Numbered from the stretch's first letter, positions 39,101-46,920 are shown. The stretch is 64,000 nucleotides of DNA from Saccharina japonica (GCA_008828725.1 MEHQ01000282.1:45321-109320); one strand, 5' to 3'. Notes: generated by a model from the sequence alone, not told the origin. Program-made: numbers and translations.

Positions 39101-40049
39101 GAGAGAAAGGAAGGGCGAATATATTAAATGGTATGGGGGAAAAAAAAACAACGCTGTTCGATTTTCATTGAATTTTACTAACTCAATCTTTCCGCTACAG
39201 TCAAGATACTGCGAGAAAACGTCCCTACGAGCATGCATTCAGGGGGGCTCGAACTCACGATATCGACTTTAACAATTTTCGCGGTTACCAGCTAGTCCAC
39301 CGGGGTGGCCGGCCTATTTACATACTCTTCTATTAGAACACGAACTATAGCGCATAGTTTCTGAAACAAAACAATTTATTGATTCATGCGAAAGCTTACG
39401 TTTGCTTGCCTATATTTTTTACACAGACTCCAGGCAAATACGTGCACACTCTGCGCTGCTACAACTGCCCGAATTGCGTTTTTGAATGGGGACACTTAAT
39501 CATGTTCCTTGGTACCTGTCTTTAGCAGACGGCATTGGCGATATCTGCTTCCCACACAGGGTGGCGTCTGCCACTTCTTCATAATTCCGAACGAATTTGG
39601 ACGTAAGAAGATGTTCATCCCATCCCTGGGCCGAGCGCACTCAACTGTCCATTGCTTGTGTATGAACCTACACACAATCGCGACTTTGACTAGGTGACCC
39701 GCTTCCCGCCCGCTCCATCTATGCCCCCCTCCGTGTTCACGAACAGATCTCGTGGATGGCCCCCTGGGACTCGCCTTTCGGCAGAGCGAGCATCACGAGT
39801 AGACCTACACGGGCTCTCTCCCTTAGCACCGAGTATAGTGTAGCATACGGCAGATCCCTCGAACGATAGCCGATCAATTTCGGTCATGAGATCATAATTC
39901 GTAGTTTTGTGCTGTACGCTTCTTGTGTCTTCTCATGCTCAGACGATGCTACCCGCGTCATCATCAACCTGCAATTTAAGTATATGCGCGTGGATTTATA
40001 CTTGTGCAATGCTTGCTCGCGTGGTGCAGTGTTTATGAGTAGTAGGTGA
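9057..40049 (+). CDS. Split gene: secreted multi-exon LRR / Cys-rich / GDPH-domain protein (22 exons assembled by eye)
   Basis: Exons: 9057-9123, 9496-9553, 9938-10027, 12092-12163, 12961-13032, 13692-13763, 14503-14574, 16746-16817, 19256-19327, 19778-19849, 20169-20240, 20584-20655, 24201-24272, 27144-27215, 28247-28318, 30695-30775, 31150-31191, 32010-32053, 33104-33190, 35634-35735, 36074-36928 and probably 39943-40049. All junctions are AG/GT and all phases match: 0-1, 1-2, then 2-2 fifteen times (N-cap, 13 LRRs, C-cap), 2-1, then 1-1. The protein would be about 798 aa: signal peptide (1-22), Cys-rich N-cap (to ~72), 13 LRRs (~72-387), C-cap GNAGLQCIP (~400), Cys-rich linker (~402-478), and a GDPH domain (~479-764). 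Expected location is secreted or cell-surface. A role in recognition or adhesion is inferred from the architecture; no kinase or membrane segment is seen. Introns run from 319 to 3545 nt. Expression and the 3' end are untested. Confidence 0.75.
9496..9553 (+). CDS. LRR gene exon 2: short Cys exon (phase 1 to 2)
   Basis: The acceptor is TCCAG and the donor GTGAGC. The 58-nt exon reads GQNGCITGVTSRCSPTTTSL across its junctions and contains two cysteines. It is the only segment between exons 1 and 3 that converts phase 1 to the phase 2 required by the N-cap exon, which is the main argument for it. Confidence 0.55.
9938..10027 (+). CDS. LRR gene exon 3: LRR N-terminal cap
   Basis: A very strong pyrimidine tract ends in CCTCAG, and the donor is GTAAGT. 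The 90-nt phase 2-2 exon reads DLENCGVTDNDMNDLKACF and ends in GRHRITHL. Two cysteines flank a helix-like segment, then a beta-strand-like ITHL leads into the first LRR. This is the usual layout of an N-terminal cap on an extracellular LRR domain. Confidence 0.75.
12092..12163 (+). CDS. LRR gene exon 4: LRR 1
   Basis: A 72-nt phase 2-2 exon (acceptor TTCAG, donor GTGAGT) encoding exactly one 24-aa repeat. It contains MEDNRLARIPAGLF with the LxxNxLxxIPxxxF pattern and ends in MMVEL. Confidence 0.8.
12961..13032 (+). CDS. LRR gene exon 5: LRR 2
   Basis: A 72-nt phase 2-2 exon (acceptor AACAG, donor GTGAGT). It reads DLRNNNILTIAAGAF and then DNLPVLEGL, a complete LRR with the Asn ladder residue and the conserved F. 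Confidence 0.82.
13692..13763 (+). CDS. LRR gene exon 6: LRR 3
   Basis: A 72-nt phase 2-2 exon (acceptor ATCAG, donor GTGAGT). It reads FLADNELETVPANVF and then AGLTVLDRL, one complete LRR. Confidence 0.82.
14503..14574 (+). CDS. LRR gene exon 7: LRR 4
   Basis: A 72-nt phase 2-2 exon (acceptor AACAG, donor GTAAGT; most of the other LRR exons use GTGAGT). It reads SLAANEIMSIEDGVF and then TDLIALKEL. Confidence 0.8.
15668..15681 (+). repeat. Telomere-like TTAGGG tract (short)
   Basis: GGGTTAGGGTTA lies in intron 7, with CCTAACCCC and ACTAACCC inverted about 115 bp downstream. Confidence 0.4.
16746..16817 (+). CDS. LRR gene exon 8: LRR 5
   Basis: A 72-nt phase 2-2 exon (acceptor ATCAG, donor GTGAGT). 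It reads SLEGNELLILQTDVF and then AGLVALEEM. The usual P is replaced by Q, and the last Leu by Met. Confidence 0.8.
17378..17547 (+). mobile_element. SINE 3' part in intron 8
   Basis: Begins at the GTTCGACGAGAGTTGCCGAG body segment and continues through AAACATGCAAGGCGAACACC and CCCCGGATCTGAGTTACGA to an A-rich end. The tRNA-like head is missing. Confidence 0.6.
19256..19327 (+). CDS. LRR gene exon 9: LRR 6 (tandem array member 1)
   Basis: A 72-nt phase 2-2 exon (acceptor AACAG, donor GTGAGT). It reads NLDGNMITTIEANVF and then ADMPGLADL. It is the first of four exons inside duplicated exon-intron cassettes; the flanking intron sequence is closely related to that around exons 10-12. Confidence 0.82.
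19778..19849 (+). CDS. LRR gene exon 10: LRR 7 (tandem array member 2)
   Basis: A 72-nt phase 2-2 exon (acceptor TACAG, donor GTGAGT). It reads RMKANMIANIDADAF and then AGLFALDIL. It shares the NMI segment with exons 9 and 11 but differs at many predicted exposed positions. Confidence 0.8.
20169..20240 (+). CDS. LRR gene exon 11: LRR 8 (tandem array member 3)
   Basis: A 72-nt phase 2-2 exon (acceptor AACAG, donor GTGAGT). It reads DLEGNMIESLDPNIF and then ADLSAIQTM. Confidence 0.8.
20584..20655 (+). CDS. LRR gene exon 12: LRR 9 (tandem array member 4)
   Basis: A 72-nt phase 2-2 exon (acceptor AACAG, donor GTGAGT). It reads RLDNNKLKTLAAGLF and then AGLGTLQIL, close to the LRR consensus. Confidence 0.82.
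24201..24272 (+). CDS. LRR gene exon 13: LRR 10
   Basis: A 72-nt phase 2-2 exon using a GGTAG acceptor (others mostly CAG) and donor GTGAGT. It reads HLNVNELGALPDGIF and then DDLVLLQSL. It is separated from exon 12 by the longest intron of the gene (3545 nt). Confidence 0.8.
24536..24790 (+). repeat. Dispersed repeat D, copy 1 (intron 13)
   Basis: Contains GACGCATGCTACG, then GAGCTCC...TTAAGGAGCG, then GTCCGACGAATTTGGGTTAA and GGAGCCCGATCGTTCAGAAA. A closely matching copy lies at 29786-30010 and a reversed part at 49335-49400. Confidence 0.7.
24906..25025. repeat. Direct duplication plus hairpin
   Basis: A ~41-bp unit (CATTGGTCAACAC, GCACCAGCACCGAAGATTAG) is repeated directly at 24906 and 24942. 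It is followed by its inverse GGTGTTGGTGCGTGTGTTGA, so the second unit folds into a stem of about 26 bp with a short loop. Confidence 0.65.
26425..26905 (-). repeat. Dispersed repeat E, copy 1 (intron 13)
   Basis: About 0.48 kb, related to 43780-44290 (opposite strand) and 48645-49125. Shared landmarks: CCTTCGCA, CCCTACAATG-like text, TTTCACCAAC, ACATGGAGGGTCGCCTGCAT, CCGCCAGCCTTGGTGACCGCC and CGCCAACCCAAC at the end. No coding pattern is conserved. Confidence 0.6.
27144..27215 (+). CDS. LRR gene exon 14: LRR 11
   Basis: A 72-nt phase 2-2 exon (acceptor GTCAG, donor GTGAGT). It reads FIDSNLLTTVPSNIF and then DKLESLERL. Confidence 0.8.
28247..28318 (+). CDS. LRR gene exon 15: LRR 12
   Basis: A 72-nt phase 2-2 exon (acceptor GTCAG, donor GTGAGT). 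It reads TLNGNLLDRLPTDAF and then AGLPVLAEL. Confidence 0.8.
29786..30010 (+). repeat. Dispersed repeat D, copy 2 (intron 15)
   Basis: Same order of landmarks as 24536-24790, including GTCCGACGAATTTGGGTTAA and GGAGCCCGATCGTTCAGAAA. It is in the same orientation as copy 1, so the pair flanks LRR exons 14 and 15. Confidence 0.7.
30695..30775 (+). CDS. LRR gene exon 16: LRR 13, enlarged (81 nt)
   Basis: A phase 2-2 exon (acceptor TTAAG, donor GTGAGT). It reads DLNDNFLTTLPAGLF and then EDVGSGTSLTEL. It is 9 nt (3 aa) longer than the other LRR exons. The extra residues (VGSGT region) fall after the conserved F, in the convex side of the repeat, and the frame is kept. Confidence 0.8.
31150..31191 (+). 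CDS. LRR gene exon 17: LRR C-terminal cap
   Basis: A 42-nt phase 2-2 exon (acceptor ATCAG, donor GTAAGT). It reads NLIGNAGLQCIPTV, a half-repeat closed by a cysteine, and lies directly after the last LRR, as expected for the end of the solenoid. Confidence 0.75.
32010..32053 (+). CDS. LRR gene exon 18: 44-nt connector (phase 2 to 1)
   Basis: The acceptor AACAG follows a pyrimidine-rich segment and the donor is GTAAGT. It reads FPNTPALPGTNGFC, a Pro-rich linker ending in Cys. It was picked because it is the only segment between exons 17 and 19 with good sites that converts phase 2 to phase 1 with an open frame. Confidence 0.6.
33104..33190 (+). CDS. LRR gene exon 19: Cys-rich module
   Basis: An 87-nt phase 1-1 exon (acceptor AACAG, donor GTAAGA). 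It contains CLPVAAVSCGAGLKC and YTCVVAV: four cysteines, spaced like a small disulfide-bonded module. Its phase fits exons 18 and 20 directly. Confidence 0.7.
34637..34784 (+). repeat. 74-bp tandem duplication in intron 19
   Basis: GTGTTGCAATAT(T/G)TTTCCAT, then GGTATACAGTAGTTAGGCCA, then TCGTGTAGCATTTGTTGTT occurs twice in a row with very few differences, so it is recent. Confidence 0.85.
35634..35735 (+). CDS. LRR gene exon 20: Cys-rich module before the GDPH domain
   Basis: A 102-nt phase 1-1 exon (acceptor ATACAG, donor GTGAGA). It reads CTDDMDCDTDNGQVCC and then PLTGVC, ending GAAGAC before a split Gly codon. Six cysteines and an acidic stretch suggest a disulfide-rich spacer. The split codon joins to give the G of the following GDPH motif. 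Confidence 0.75.
36074..36928 (+). CDS. LRR gene exon 21: large GDPH domain (vWD-like start, Root-cap-like end)
   Basis: An 855-nt exon, the longest convincing coding stretch in the window, GC-rich against its surroundings. It opens with GDPHMTGFRGQKFDFTG, the GDPH...FDF signature of von Willebrand factor D-type domains, and continues YAVVSDLPHLHVNMR. It ends with TGILGETLVPTVD and then GMDAIRGQQED. The order GDP(H/R)...SD...N..., late GxLGxT and final GGxED resembles plant Root-cap proteins; that comparison is from memory. The frame stays open 132 nt past the GTGAGT at 36929, but that tail loses coding character, so I end the exon at 36928. The acceptor is GCGAAG at 36068-36073. Confidence 0.8.
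37915..38300 (+). repeat. Degenerate ~32-bp minisatellite in intron 21
   Basis: Recurring units of the kind GTGTGGGGATCGAAATTGAC followed by TTGATTTTA, with substitutions and small gaps. It includes a telomere-like TAGGGTTAGGGTTAGG at 38231-38246. Confidence 0.5.
38670..38800 (-). mobile_element. SINE tail fragment
   Basis: Reverse-strand shared tail (CGTAACTCAGATCTGGGGTC, GTAGGCTCCTCGCC), directly abutting the head of the plus-strand copy at 38801. Confidence 0.6.
38801..39142 (+). mobile_element. SINE-like element, near full length
   Basis: Head TCGGTCGCCCCGATGGTTTA with B box GTTCGAATCTC. The body has GCGAGTCGACGAGGGAAGA, and the shared tail has AATGCAAGGCAAGAAC and CGGGTCTGAGTTAGGACTAG. 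Confidence 0.65.
39150..39315 (-). mobile_element. SINE 5' part, head type B
   Basis: Reverse-strand head type B: complement of CACCCCGGTGGACTAGCTGG with B box GAGTTCGAGCCCCCC and GCATGCTCGTAGGGACG. The 3' tail is missing. It lies in the last intron of the LRR gene. Confidence 0.6.
39943..40049 (+). CDS. LRR gene exon 22: proposed terminal exon
   Basis: An excellent pyrimidine tract ends in GCTCAG at 39942. With the T left over from exon 21 it gives QED-YDATRVIINLQF and then KYMRVDLYLCNAC, ending at TGA 40047-40049. The phase fits and ED-Y matches the kind of ending expected after the Root-cap-like motif. Weaker alternative acceptors end at 37083, 37435 and 39528, and also give open frames to a stop. 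The intervening 3.0-kb intron contains SINEs. Confidence 0.4.
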
Positions 40050-43000
40050 TCGTCCACAAAAAGTAGGTGCTCCTCCACCAAACGTTAATTCTCCGAAAGA
40101 AGGACGCCATCGAAGTATACGAGGAGGCTATGCAAGGACCGCATGCGTGCCGACATCCGCAGGGGATCATTCTTGAAGACGACGCAGTATGTCAGCAATC
40201 GACGGGAACAACAAAATCTGCGGGAATAAACTCGTAAATAAACGAGTTTAGAGAGAAACTTGGCAGACTAAATGGCGATGCCACGGTTAGCTGGACACGT
40301 TTGAGGCAGAATCGCCTTCTGACTATATAGCGGCTCCTCGCCTAGGGGCAACGCCATATATTTGTACGAGTAGACCCGTTTCGATATTTCGATCGTGCAT
40401 TTACATTTTTGGTCACGTGTACAATATGATTGCCCATCGAGTTGAGTGTACCATGTCCAACAAGCCCAGGTAATCGGGTGAGGCATGGAGCTTTTCAAGC
40501 GAGGCGCTAAGGCAACTGAGAGGCACCGTTGGGTGGACAAACGAAAAAGGGGATGTTTTTCACTGTTGCCGCGTCGACGTCATAACGAGGTCGAACGTTC
40601 TCCGTTGTCGCCATCACTTTACTGGAGGTGGGCACCATTTGAGTAAGCCCTGTGCTTTACCCTTATGGTCTAGATTTGCGTGTTGATCATTATGGTCTAG
40701 AATTGCAGCGGGGGCGGCGGGCTTCTCTGGGGTGGCGCAGGGCCCGACGGCGATGAAACGCAGTGGGGGGCGGCCAGAGGCAGTGGGCACAACGAGTGCA
40801 GACCGCTTCCCTCGATCAGTGACAGCCAAGCGCCGGAGAGCAGCCGCTATTCCATCACGTGATCCCCACCCTCGTTTCTCCTTATCAACATCCTGTGGAG
40901 TATACAGGTTTGCCGATGTTCTCGACACTGGGATGCAGAGACCTTGACGATTTCACAACGTATTGTTTCTGAGGGCTTGAGGAGTTCGACGAGGATGAAC
41001 CAGATGTTGTTGAACCTGTTCGGTGGGTTGTAGAACAGAAGGTGTGACCGGCGCACCAGACTCACCCGGGCTTCAACAATGCAGTTCCAGCATAGGCGAG
41101 GTATGTTTTCTCGCTCGAGTTAGGTGATTGGCAGGAAGCGCGGCATCTCGGTGTCTATTAAACTCACGAGGAGGGACCCAGTTGAGTTTCGGAGGGGTGT
41201 GGATAGCAGAGGTCCGTTGAAGATTCGCAAGTGCATCCCGACTATGCTAGCACGGGTACCGACGGTAGGTTGATCTTTATTGGAAGTGTGATGTGTGCTT
41301 TGTGCCTGTGTGTCATTCTTTCTCTGGGCTGCAGACATGCACCGCGCTTTTGTTGACGAAAGCGGGCTACGTTCGCGATATCCACGAAACGTTGTGGGAC
41401 GCATCTAATGTGGCATTTCTGCAGATTAACGTTAAGTGCACCACGGCCGGGGAGGGATATCGAGAATGTGGCACGTTTGGGTAGAGACGTTGTGGCCATT
41501 TCCCATCACGATGCATAATGATGTCTGGCATTATGCCCTGGCGAGGTTGAGGTTGTCTGCCTACCGTCAGGTTAACATTCTGGGTTTATCATTAACCGTA
41601 ACACAAAGAGACGTTTCGTTTTCACGGTACATTTGATACGGACATCAACAGGTCATAGGTTTGAATAGTGGTTTTTCCCGTGTATTTTGGGGTATGTGAT
41701 TGATTGCAATATGGATGTTGTTAGGGAGTGGGATAATGCGTTTGGAGTTGCCATGGTCATCCGTCCAATGAAGCTAGTACGTAAGTAGTGCATGCCGATG
41801 ACCTAAACGAATTGTTTTCGTGCACGCTGACTTCTAGTTAACTCCACAACAACGTGCAGGGGACCTAATAATCAGAACCCATAGGAATTTCTTGACGTAT
41901 TTTCAGTAGCTTAGTTTGTGTTTGGTACCGCTGCGTGGGGAGTGTCTAGCCGACGGGCTGCAACATTCAATTTGAATTGTTACGGCATCAAACACGAGCC
42001 GTTATTCCATCCTTATGGTGGACTAGAATAAAACAGGGGGGGCGAGTTATTCTGGGCGGTGCATTTTGTACGTAAAGTATATTTATTTATTGTTCGGGGT
42101 TCACCAGCAGGCAATGTTGTCTTCTTGCATTTGGGCCTTCCCGTAATGTTACGTCTAGCTATATTGGGCAATTATATATATATTGGTATTGACGTTGAAT
42201 TGCTTGGTATTGATATTGCGCACGTTGCATGCGCACGTTGCATGCAGTTTGAGATTTGCAGTGTTACGGGGCACGTTAGGATGACACCTCGACACCTTGT
42301 AACGAGTAGAGAGGCTGTGTGTGATGCTCGGTGGGTACACTTTTTCCCAAAGATTCACGGTTTATGTTTTGTTACGAGGTATCATTGCTGTCTGAAACGT
42401 GTCCCCGGATGCAGCCTTAGCGGAGTGAGTGGTCCACCAAAGTAGCCTGTGGTACAATGGTGCGGTTCATATGTGCCTGACGCCCGTGGTCTAAGGATAT
42501 GGGTTGAATACATATTTAGATATTACATATTACTGTGGCAGGCGACGCAAACGTAGGGTACACGTCGCCACAGCTACACAATTGACTTTTGTTCGACGCC
42601 TGGTGTCTCGTACATTGCTGATACTAACGTGCGGAGGGCCTAGCATATGAGAGGGCATGAAGTGGTTAAGCCCTCCACGCGTCAATCTACGATATGAAAA
42701 GGGGACGGTAGTTTACAACCGCCCAATGGTTTCAACTATAGTCACGGCGTACAGCGACGGACTCAGTATATGGCAGTTGAACGAGACCCCAGGTATTTTG
42801 GATGGCATATATGGTCGACGCCATATCTCCTGAGTCCTTGCATTCGAAACTCATTATCCCATCCAAAGTTCGACTTCGACGAACATGACTTCGAAGTTTG
42901 GTTTTGTACAAGCCGACCAACCTTCTTTGCGAGCTAGAGTACTGTAGTCTCAACGATCAGCAGTATATCAACAACCAGAAGCTGGTCACTTGAGCTCAAC

Positions 43001-43779
43001 TAGTCATTAAAGGTATTGAGGTTCAAAGTGGTATCCTTAGCGCGGTAGTACTCACCACGTCTCTACTTGACGCCGTCCAGACGAACAAAACGTTAGAGGA
43101 TCGTCACGTAGTGTCTACTGCGTTTGTAGATCACACATATCTCGCGCTAGGGTATGACGTCGTAGAATGCACGCTCGAAAACACACTTGGTACAGGCCTC
43201 AATCTCGAAAACGTAATCATCCGAGAGAAAAACATTAGACCCTCCCGGTGTACAGTAAATGGTACTTACTCGAAACAGGCGTCCGGGCTTGGGCGGAGTT
43301 TCCTATTTATTCCTTTTTCCGTGCCTCTCTTACTTCCGCCGGGCGGAAAAAGAGCTGAGTTATCATTTTGGTTTTGAAGCGGTCTTCAACGATATCGCGC
43401 CCGTTTGGGTTCGGTGTATACTCTTACTGGTGGAGTCTGGTGCCGCAGACAAGTACTTCACAAACTAATTGGGATATTTCCGCTTACTGCCCTTCGCCTT
43501 GGGAAACTTATAATCCCCGCTGATGCCGTCAGGAATCTCTTATGCGTATTCTCCCTCTTCGCTTATACTACCATTCCTCTCCGAGATCAATATCTATGTG
43601 ACCATGTACTCCAGTTCCACCCGAGTCCTTTTACCCTACCTCTCCGCCCCCCTCCCCCCCCCCCCGCCATCTCCACCCGCTCCACCCCCATCTTCTCGTT
43701 CACACCAACTGCTACTATTATGGTGCTAACGGCTTCCTTCCATGTCGCAAGTAGATTTTCAGACCCCTCCCTCGCAATG
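40050..43779. other. Region downstream of the LRR gene
   Basis: No recognisable gene. 40700-40930 is GC-rich and open on both strands, without a motif. 40490 carries a GCATGGAGCT motif that recurs at 49476. A local ATATATATAT run and a GCGCACGTTGCAT duplication lie at 42170-42245. Poly-C tracts begin near 43645. Confidence 0.45.
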
Positions 43780-44345
43780 ATACATGTATCGGTTGGGTTG
43801 GCGCCGGTTGGCAACGACGCTGTAAAACACGCCTCTCGCTGGGTGAGCTAGACAACTAGGGTACTGTTTGTTGTTGAGTTTAGTTTTGGCGGTCACCAAA
43901 GCTGGCGGTCGAGTTAGATCATTTGTGTGGGGTGGAGAACCTTTGCTGCGCACCAGGGGAATGATCGGATCGCGTAGTGTGTATATGGTAAAACACCCGC
44001 GAGGCAGTTAGATAGTGTTCCTATTGCTGTCTCAAGAAGTGGCCACACCATAAATTAAATTAACTCGTTGGAGCTCTCGTCCATATGCAAGTGAACCACA
44101 AAGGCAGTTCTTAGCAGGATGCAGCTCACCCTCCATGCGACTCGCCCCATACCTCACGGTGCTTCAAGATTGGTGCAAGCAATGTGTGCCGGGTTTGAGA
44201 AAACCCAACGTGCTCCGTCCCGGCATTGTAGGGATGCCAGAGTCTATGGTCATACGACTACGGACGTGCACCACATGAATACCCCCCCCGCCCACCAAAC
44301 ATGTGAAAGCAGTCCCGTCTCGAATGTTACCCCCCCCCCCCCCAT
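43780..44345 (+). repeat. Dispersed repeat E, copy 2, ending in poly-C
   Basis: Inverted relative of 48645-49125 (GTTGGCAACGACGCTGTAAA, GGATGCAGCTCACCCTCCAT, AACGTGCTCCGTCCCGGCAT). The end runs into CCCCCCCCGCCC and a second C14 tract. Confidence 0.6.
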
Positions 44346-44812
44346 TTGCCTCCTCCTTGCCAACACTCTCCACTGCCACTTGTTACTCGCATTGCCACGA
44401 TAAGTCCTACCGGTACCGTTGCTGTCCCTGTGGTACACTGCCCGCCTTACCGGCACCAGCTCAAGTTGAACCATTTTTTTAAAAGGATAATGCTACTCCA
44501 GTAGCACCCAAGAACCTTCGACCGAAGTCTTAGCAACACCAGTGAAACTACAGCGGGGAGGCAATATACTGATTGTAGCACCGCTTCGCGTGACGAACAC
44601 CCTGTAATCGTAGCGTCCGTGCCTGTGCCGGTCGGGCGACGAAACCCTCCACACACCCCAAACTCCGGCGCAGCATGATGTACCGCTTCACGAGTGTTGC
44701 ATCAAGGGCCGGAGCCGCTGAGCAAGACCATTCACGACCTGGTGAGTATTCCCAGGACACCAAGGTCGTCGTCATCACCAGCGTGAAGCATGACCAGGCC
44801 GTCTAATGGACG

Positions 44813-45166
44813 TCACGTTGTGTCAGCACCCTCGGTTTCCTTCTCGTTGTCTTCGGCACTCGACCTTTCTGCATAGGCTTCATTCGCTGGAGAAAAGGTC
44901 AACCCGGAATCCTTGGAATCGTCGCCGGCATTGGCGTCGTGAACTTCGAGGTTGACGAGGGTATCGTAGGTGCCGCCCGTTGCCATGGCAAGTCCCGTGG
45001 TTTCAAACAGGCTCCTAAGGAATAACAGGTGCGAGTGGACGCGTACGACGGCTTCACCCACTGAGTGCGTCTGCAATATCCTACGGTCGGAAGCGGACAG
45101 CTTGTTGGTCTCCTCCATTTCCACGTTATCGCCCTTCTGAAACCACGCCTCGAGATTATTCTCCAC
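44813..45166 (-). CDS. Unrecognised coding-like segment (possible terminal exon)
   Basis: A 117-codon open frame ending in TGA, GC-richer than its surroundings, with plausible protein composition: NNLEAWFQKGDNVEMEETNK, then LSASDRRILQTHSV, and an acidic C-terminus (SAEDNEKETEGAD). The frame is open only as far as about 45187, with no clear acceptor. I do not recognise the family. It may be the last exon of a minus-strand gene, a gene relic or chance. Confidence 0.25.
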   Translation of the reverse strand: MENNLEAWFQKGDNVEMEETNKLSASDRRILQTHSVGEAVVRVHSHLLFLRSLFETTGLAMATGGTYDTLVNLEVHDANAGDDSKDSGLTFSPANEAYAERSSAEDNEKETEGADTT

Positions 45167-45332
45167 CCCAACCTCAACCAGTCAGTCGTACCTTGCATCA
45201 ACCGGCTGTGCCGTATTCGTGCACCCCGCTGACAGGAACAAGAGCAGAGTGCTGCAATCTTCCTTGGTATCGTTTTATTGGACTACGCCGTTGTATTACC
45301 GCCCATATTGAAGGCGAAACGGATTGACTGCT

Positions 45333-45335
<3 letters not shown>

Positions 45336-45368
<33 letters not shown>
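45336..45368 (+). repeat. Poly-G tract of about 33 nt
   Basis: Uninterrupted G run. It is prone to sequencing and length error, and any frame reading through it (poly-Gly or poly-Pro) is an artefact. Confidence 0.9.
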
Positions 45369-45661
45369 CTTCACGCCGGAAGCGCCTGTGACGGCGGCTC
45401 TGATTGTTTCCGCGACTCACCGATCGAAGAAGTCGTATTATGGTCATGGGTCCGAGGTTCCATAAATAGGCTGGGCGTGATAATCGAAGGGGCAAATATG
45501 AGTTCAACCCGGAGATATAGCGCCTGCCCGTAAATATGAGGTATGGGCTAAGTAGGCCACCGACTCCTTCGTAGCTCCCTGTAGGTTGTTAATATGTGCT
45601 CGGCGCTTTACTGCGCAAGTAGAGTACCGATTAGAACAGAGCTACACGATGGCGCACCAGC

Positions 45662-46920
45662 AAGGACCGTAAACAAGTTGTGCAACTAGTTGTCTGTTGA
45701 CAAATACTGTTTGAAAAAGTTGTGCGACTATTGTAGTACGCTGTACGTAGACAACTACTGTTTGAAACAGTTGTGCAACTAGTTGTCTTTGTAGACTAAC
45801 TAACCACTGTTTGAAAACATTTTTCAACTAGTTGTCTGTAGACAACTACTACCTTCAGTACTGTTTAGAGTAAGTTGTGGAACTAGTTGTCTGCAGACAA
45901 CTCCTGTTTGAAAAAGTTGTTCAACTATGTATAATAGTTGTCTGCAGACAACTACCGTTCGACAAACCTGTGCCACTACAGTAGTAACCGTCTGAGAACG
46001 GTACTTTTTTTTGTGGGTTCTGCCGATGGCTGTACTGAAAGAACCAAGGCGACAATTCACACGCCGGTTGTGTCCAACAATGCGCTGAGTGAAAATGAAA
46101 ATTCGCGTTCGCGTCGATTTTTATATTTTTCAGTTTTGCTTTAGTTATAGCCTTGAAAGGCTATTTTTGGTAAGGATTGCAAATGGTCAATTTTCAATAT
46201 ATTTATTTTCGGCTGGCTCAGGAAACCACATTCTAGACCCGATATTGAAAATGTGTTCCCGGAGGATTGTGGTGACAAGCTATACGATCATCATACAAGT
46301 TGTATTGTAGTAAAATATCCATTTTTGATGGCGCTGAATATTTTTTCCGTTTTCGGTTTTTTTCCTTACTCTCAGTAAGGAATTAACCCCAAAACGGAAA
46401 AATTTTCAGCGCCATCAAAAATGGATATTTTACTACAATACAACTTGTATGATGATCGTATAGCTAATCACCACAATCCTCCGGGAACACATTTTCAATA
46501 TCGGGTCTATAATATGGTTTCCTGAGCCAGCCGAAATTAAATATATTGAAAATTGGCCATTTGCAATCCTTACCAAAAATAGCCTTTCAAGGCTATAACT
46601 AAAGCAAAACTGAAAAATATAAAAATCGACGCGAACGCGAATTTTCATTTTCACTCAGGGCATTGTTGGGCACAACCGGCGTGTGAATTGTCGCCTTGGT
46701 TCTTTCAGTACAGCCATCGGCAGAACCCACAACAAAAAAAGTACCGTTCTCAGATGGTTACTACTGTAGTTGCCTGCAAATACCTACTACTGTGTGAAAA
46801 ACCTGTGTAATTAGTTATCTGTAGACAACTACTGTTTGAAAAACGTGTGCAACTATTAATAGTTGTCTGCCGACAACTACTGGTGAAAAACCTATGCAAC
46901 AAGTTGTTTAGGGACAGCTA
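45662..46920. mobile_element. Foldback element: minisatellite ends plus two 390-bp inverted arms
   Basis: Inner arms 45978-46370 and 46374-46764 are near-identical inverted copies meeting at TTCCTTACT-CTC-AGTAAGGAA, a 3-nt loop. Outside them, 45662-45977 and 46765-46920 carry tandem units of AGTTGTCTG(T/C)AGACAACT plus ACTGTTTGAAAAAGTTGTG, themselves palindromic. This is the layout of a foldback transposable element. No transposase is present; identical short ORFs on both strands are mirror images of the arms. Confidence 0.75.

Noticed and set aside
45283-45507. Poly-Pro/poly-Gly frames
   Set aside because: They read through the 33-nt G homopolymer, whose length is uncertain.
46089-46654. 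Two almost identical ORFs on opposite strands (MKMKIRVRVDFYIFQF...)
   Set aside because: They are mirror images produced by the two arms of the foldback element and are not independent genes.
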